DNA of 40,541 bases from contig NZ_NKHG01000003.1 of NCBI RefSeq assembly GCF_002744245.1, positions 1 to 40,541 on the forward strand, written 5' to 3'. The translations under genes were made by a program, and so were the position numbers. This DNA comes from Bacillus pumilus (GTDB lineage: Bacteria > Bacillota > Bacilli > Bacillales > Bacillaceae). Shown piece after piece: positions 36,699-40,541 of this stretch; position 1 is the first letter of the stretch; each line of letters starts with the position of its first letter. The notes under the pieces were generated by a model. It worked only from the letters and a program-made list of their open reading frames with translations, had not been told where the DNA came from and did not search any database.

Positions 36699-37053
36699 AG
36701 TGTATGTAAACGGAATGGAATTTTACGGCTATCACGGTGTATTTGCAGAAGAGAATAAATTAGGACAGCGATTCCGTGTGGATTTAACAGCTTCACTTGA
36801 TTTAAGTAAAGCAGGACAAACAGACGACCTAAACGAGACCATCAATTACGCAGAGCTCTATCAAATCTGCAAAAGCATTGTAGAAGGTGAGCCGGTTAAC
36901 CTAGTTGAAACCCTAACAGAACGAATTGCAAACCAAGTGTTAAAGGACTTTGTGACAGTTCAGGAATGTACAGTGAAGGTGATCAAGCCAGATCCGCCAA
37001 TTCCAGGACACTATCAATCCGTTGCAATTGAAATGACGAGATCGCGTACATGA
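36691..37053 (+). CDS. folB: Dihydroneopterin aldolase
   Basis: Splits 7,8-dihydroneopterin to 6-hydroxymethyl-dihydropterin and glycolaldehyde. Starting at ATC 36691 the product would be 120 residues beginning (M)DKVYVNGMEFYGYHGV, the same length and start as B. subtilis FolB. Starting at GTG 36700 it would be 117 residues and poorly placed for the ribosome site. Key residues are Glu 22 region in GVFAEENKLGQRF, INYAELY, LVETLTERIA and the catalytic Lys in VKVIKPDPP. An in-frame stop at 36670-36672 rules out a longer form. It overlaps folP by 8 bases and folK by 4. The gene is certain; the start codon is an inference. Confidence 0.9.
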   Translation: MDKVYVNGMEFYGYHGVFAEENKLGQRFRVDLTASLDLSKAGQTDDLNETINYAELYQICKSIVEGEPVNLVETLTERIANQVLKDFVTVQECTVKVIKPDPPIPGHYQSVAIEMTRSRT

Positions 37054-37553
37054 ACAATACAGCATATATCGCTTTAGGCTCAAACATAGGAAAAAAGGAA
37101 ACCTATTTAAAAGAAGCAGTCAAAAAACTGCATGAACACCCAGATGTTCAAGTTGAATCGATCTCATCTATATATGAAACAACACCCGTAGGCTACGAGA
37201 ACCAAGATGACTTTTTGAACATGGCCGTGAAGATTTCCACCTCGCTTCGTCCAGAGGAACTCTTGGCACTTACTCAGAAAATTGAACAAGAGTTAGGCAG
37301 AACAAGAGAAGTAAGGTGGGGTCCGCGAACGGCTGACCTTGACATTTTACTTTATAATCGTGAAAATATTGAAACAGAACAACTTGTGATACCACATCCT
37401 CGAATGTACGAACGTTTATTCGTTCTTGTTCCGATGAGTGAGATTTGCCCAGAAATCGGCGAAGTACAAGTAAACGCCGTAACAGACCAAGAAGGTGTAA
37501 GCATATGGAAAAAGACATGTGGGGTAGAAGAATTCGTGCATACCGAAAGCTAA
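37050..37553 (+). CDS. folK: 6-hydroxymethyl-7,8-dihydropterin pyrophosphokinase
   Basis: Transfers pyrophosphate from ATP to hydroxymethyl-dihydropterin, making the substrate of FolP. The 167-residue protein has ALGSNIGKKETYL at the N-terminus, the central SSIYETTPVGYENQDDFLNMAV, and the signature RWGPRTADLDILLY, whose two Asp residues bind magnesium, followed by IPHPRMYERLFVL. The length equals that of B. subtilis FolK. It overlaps folB by 4 bases (ATGA) and its last 49 bases overlap the start of yazB in another frame. Confidence 0.97.
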   Translation: MNNTAYIALGSNIGKKETYLKEAVKKLHEHPDVQVESISSIYETTPVGYENQDDFLNMAVKISTSLRPEELLALTQKIEQELGRTREVRWGPRTADLDILLYNRENIETEQLVIPHPRMYERLFVLVPMSEICPEIGEVQVNAVTDQEGVSIWKKTCGVEEFVHTES

Positions 37554-37738
37554 AAGGGTATACTCAGGAAGGGTTCTCCAAAAGACTGGGCATCTCTGTC
37601 TCTGTCTTAGGAGAAATTGAGCGAGGCAATCGATTACCAACAAACCAAATGGTTGGTCAAATAGCAGATGCTTTAAATATAACGGTGGAAGAACTTTCGC
37701 CAATACTCGAGGAAGAAAGGAGGGGGAAAGATGTTTAA
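37505..37738 (+). CDS. yazB: Small XRE-family helix-turn-helix protein YazB
   Basis: A 77-residue putative DNA-binding protein consisting of one Cro/C1-type helix-turn-helix domain (about residues 6-64: WGRRIRAYRKLKGYTQEGF, then LGISVSVLGEIERG and IADALNITVEEL) plus a short charged tail. Target and function are unknown. The ATG at 37505 follows AAGGTG. The gene overlaps folK by 49 bases upstream and dusB by 8 bases downstream, so it is embedded in the folate operon and probably translated from the same mRNA. B. subtilis has the same arrangement. Confidence 0.9.
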   Translation: MEKDMWGRRIRAYRKLKGYTQEGFSKRLGISVSVLGEIERGNRLPTNQMVGQIADALNITVEELSPILEEERRGKDV

Positions 37739-38732
37739 AATCGGAGATATCGATATTAAAAACAAAGTAGTGCTCGCACCAATGGCTGGTGTATGTAACT
37801 CTGCCTTCAGACTCACAGTCAAAGAGTTTGGAGCGGGCTTAGTCTGCGCTGAAATGGTGAGTGACAAAGCAATCCTGATCAATAATGCCAGAACGATGGG
37901 AATGCTGTACATTGATGAACGTGAAAAACCTTTGAGCCTTCAGATATTTGGAGGAGAAAAAGACACACTCGTAGAAGCGGCAAAGTTTGTAGATCAACAT
38001 ACAACGGCGGACATTATTGATATCAACATGGGCTGTCCCGTACCGAAGATTACGAAATGTGATGCAGGTGCTAAATGGCTGCTTGATCCAAACAAGATTT
38101 ATGAAATGGTCTCGGCTGTCGTAGAAGCGGTAGATAAACCTGTAACTGTCAAAATGAGAATGGGCTGGGACGAGGACCATATCTTCGCCATCGAAAATGC
38201 CCGTGCTGTGGAACGAGCAGGTGGACAAGCGGTTGCGCTTCACGGACGGACCCGCGTGCAAATGTACGAAGGAACAGCGAATTGGGATATTATTAAAGAG
38301 GTAAAGCAATCGGTTTCCATTCCTGTCATCGGGAATGGCGATGTCAAAACCCCTCAAGATGCAAAACGCATGCTCGATGAAACCGGTGTGGATGCTGTGA
38401 TGATCGGAAGAGCCGCACTAGGAAACCCGTGGATGATTTATCGTACGGTTCATTATTTAGAAACGGGGGAACTGAAAGAAGAACCAAACGTGCGTGAAAA
38501 AATGTCTGTGTGCAAACTTCACTTAGACAGACTCATTGACCTGAAAGGTGAACATGTGGCTGTAAGAGAAATGAGGAAGCATGCGGCATGGTATCTAAAA
38601 GGTGTCCGAGGCAACGCAGACGTAAGAAATCAAATTAATCAAAGTGAAACGAGAGCTGAGCTTGTACAGATTCTTGATGACTTTACGAACGAAGCCGAGG
38701 CAAAAGAGCTTCAAAGTATAAAAGTAGGATAA
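37731..38732 (+). CDS. dusB: tRNA-dihydrouridine synthase B
   Basis: Reduces uridines of tRNA to dihydrouridine with FMN and NADPH. The 333-residue protein has the FMN-binding TIM barrel: VVLAPMAGVCNSAFR at the N-terminus, INMGCPVPKITKCDAGA with the catalytic Cys, VTVKMRMGWD, ALHGRTRVQMYEG, PVIGNGDVKTPQDA and MIGRAALGNPW, then a C-terminal helical tRNA-binding domain. The length matches B. subtilis YacF. An AAAGGAGGGGG ribosome site precedes the ATG, which overlaps the end of yazB by 8 bases. It appears to be the last gene of the pab-fol operon. Confidence 0.96.
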   Translation: MFKIGDIDIKNKVVLAPMAGVCNSAFRLTVKEFGAGLVCAEMVSDKAILINNARTMGMLYIDEREKPLSLQIFGGEKDTLVEAAKFVDQHTTADIIDINMGCPVPKITKCDAGAKWLLDPNKIYEMVSAVVEAVDKPVTVKMRMGWDEDHIFAIENARAVERAGGQAVALHGRTRVQMYEGTANWDIIKEVKQSVSIPVIGNGDVKTPQDAKRMLDETGVDAVMIGRAALGNPWMIYRTVHYLETGELKEEPNVREKMSVCKLHLDRLIDLKGEHVAVREMRKHAAWYLKGVRGNADVRNQINQSETRAELVQILDDFTNEAEAKELQSIKVG

Positions 38733-38755
38733 GACTACCTTTCTTTTTGTAGCTC

Positions 38756-38783
38756 ACTGCTAGTGCATGTACTGGCAGTTTTT
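38756..38783 (+). terminator. Intrinsic terminator of the pab-fol-dusB operon
   Basis: A 9-bp stem with one T-G pair (38756-38764 with 38771-38779), a 6-base loop, then four or more T residues. lysS starts 39 bases further on, so some readthrough into lysS is likely. Confidence 0.7.
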
Positions 38784-38821
38784 CTGCTTTCTCTGCAAAA
38801 TACATTATTGGAGTGATATAA

Positions 38822-40321
<1,500 letters not shown>

Positions 40322-40331
40322 TACATCAATT

Positions 40332-40364
40332 AAAGCGCCATTTTATCTGTGGCGCTTTTTTATT
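40332..40364 (+). terminator. Intrinsic terminator of lysS
   Basis: A 9-bp stem AAAGCGCCA/TGGCGCTTT (40332-40340 with 40350-40358) followed by T residues. Confidence 0.9.
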
Positions 40365-40397
40365 TTTCATAAAATGAAACTTTTTTTAAAAAAACTA

Positions 40398-40426
40398 TTG
40401 CAAGGAAAGAATCAAGATGGTATATT
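40398..40426 (+). promoter_or_regulatory. rRNA operon promoter P1
   Basis: TTGCAA at 40398-40403, a 17-base spacer and TATATT at 40421-40426, preceded by A- and T-tracts like an UP element. The position after lysS matches the start of an rrn operon in B. subtilis. Confidence 0.7.
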
Positions 40427-40482
40427 ATTATTCGTTGCCGCAAAACAGCAACGAGGTTAAAAAAAGAAATTGAAAAAAGTTC

Positions 40483-40512
40483 TTGACTTTAACCGATACA
40501 AAATGTTAAGAT
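40483..40512 (+). promoter_or_regulatory. rRNA operon promoter P2 and start of the leader
   Basis: TTGACT at 40483-40488, an 18-base spacer and TAAGAT at 40507-40512. The following bases, with the small inverted repeat TCGCT/AGCGA, look like the start of a 16S rRNA leader that runs past the window. Confidence 0.75.
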
Positions 40513-40541
40513 ATTAAAGTCGCTTACGAGCGATAACGAAA

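Noticed and set aside
37839..38357. 172-codon open frame on the - strand inside dusB
   Set aside because: It lies wholly within a well-supported enzyme gene, has no recognisable domain or ribosome site context, and its composition (many Cys, Phe, His, Asn) is typical of a shadow frame.
38784..38821. Possible T-box riboswitch before lysS
   Set aside because: Only 38 bases separate the upstream terminator from the start codon, too few for a T-box leader, and no T-box core is visible.

Overview
The window is chromosomal DNA from a Bacillus, most likely of the B. pumilus/safensis/altitudinis group. Gene order and protein sequences follow the B. subtilis 168 segment from rnmV to lysS almost gene for gene, while the proteins differ from B. 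subtilis at many positions. That assignment rests on remembered family sequences and synteny, not on a search. Nearly every gene is on the + strand, co-oriented with replication away from a nearby origin. I see no mobile element, prophage, CRISPR array or horizontally acquired island.

Layout. 32-1463: rRNA maturation (rnmV, rsmA). 1598-3302: spore protease yabG, veg and spore protein sspF. 3449-5623: ispE, purR and ridA (yabJ). 5847-9452: spoVG, then glmU-prs, then the stress-inducible L25 gene ctc. 9594-14725: pth, the anti-sigma factor gene fin, the repair translocase mfd and spoVT. 14930-20154: flippase-like yabM, mazG, rqcP (yabO), spore genes yabP and yabQ, divIC, and the S1-domain gene yabR. 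20337-20507: tRNA-Met and tRNA-Glu. 20711-24999: spoIIE, yabS and the kinase yabT. 25097-31835: tilS, hprT, ftsH, coaX, hslO and yacD. 31913-32836: cysK. 32961-38732: the folate operon pabB-pabA-pabC-folP-folB-folK, then yazB and dusB. 38822-40321: lysS. The last 150 bases carry two promoters typical of an rRNA operon, whose 16S gene would start just past the window.

How the parts work together. Housekeeping genes (translation, envelope precursor and nucleotide supply, folate, cysteine) are interleaved with sporulation genes that have their own promoters. I could read candidate elements for sigma-A, sigma-B (ctc), sigma-H (spoVG), sigma-E (yabP), sigma-K (yabG) and forespore sigma factors (fin, possibly yabS and spoVT). 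There is also a Spo0A-type region before spoIIE, a PurR operator pair before purR and a TRAP-like repeat run before pabA.

This is largely an ordinary core region and I do not claim an undescribed multi-gene system. The points I find most worth a second look are: the apparently circularly permuted von Willebrand A domain of YabS; folB, which seems to start at AUC; a nested inverted-repeat structure between mfd and spoVT; and a promoter-plus-terminator arrangement in the pth leader.
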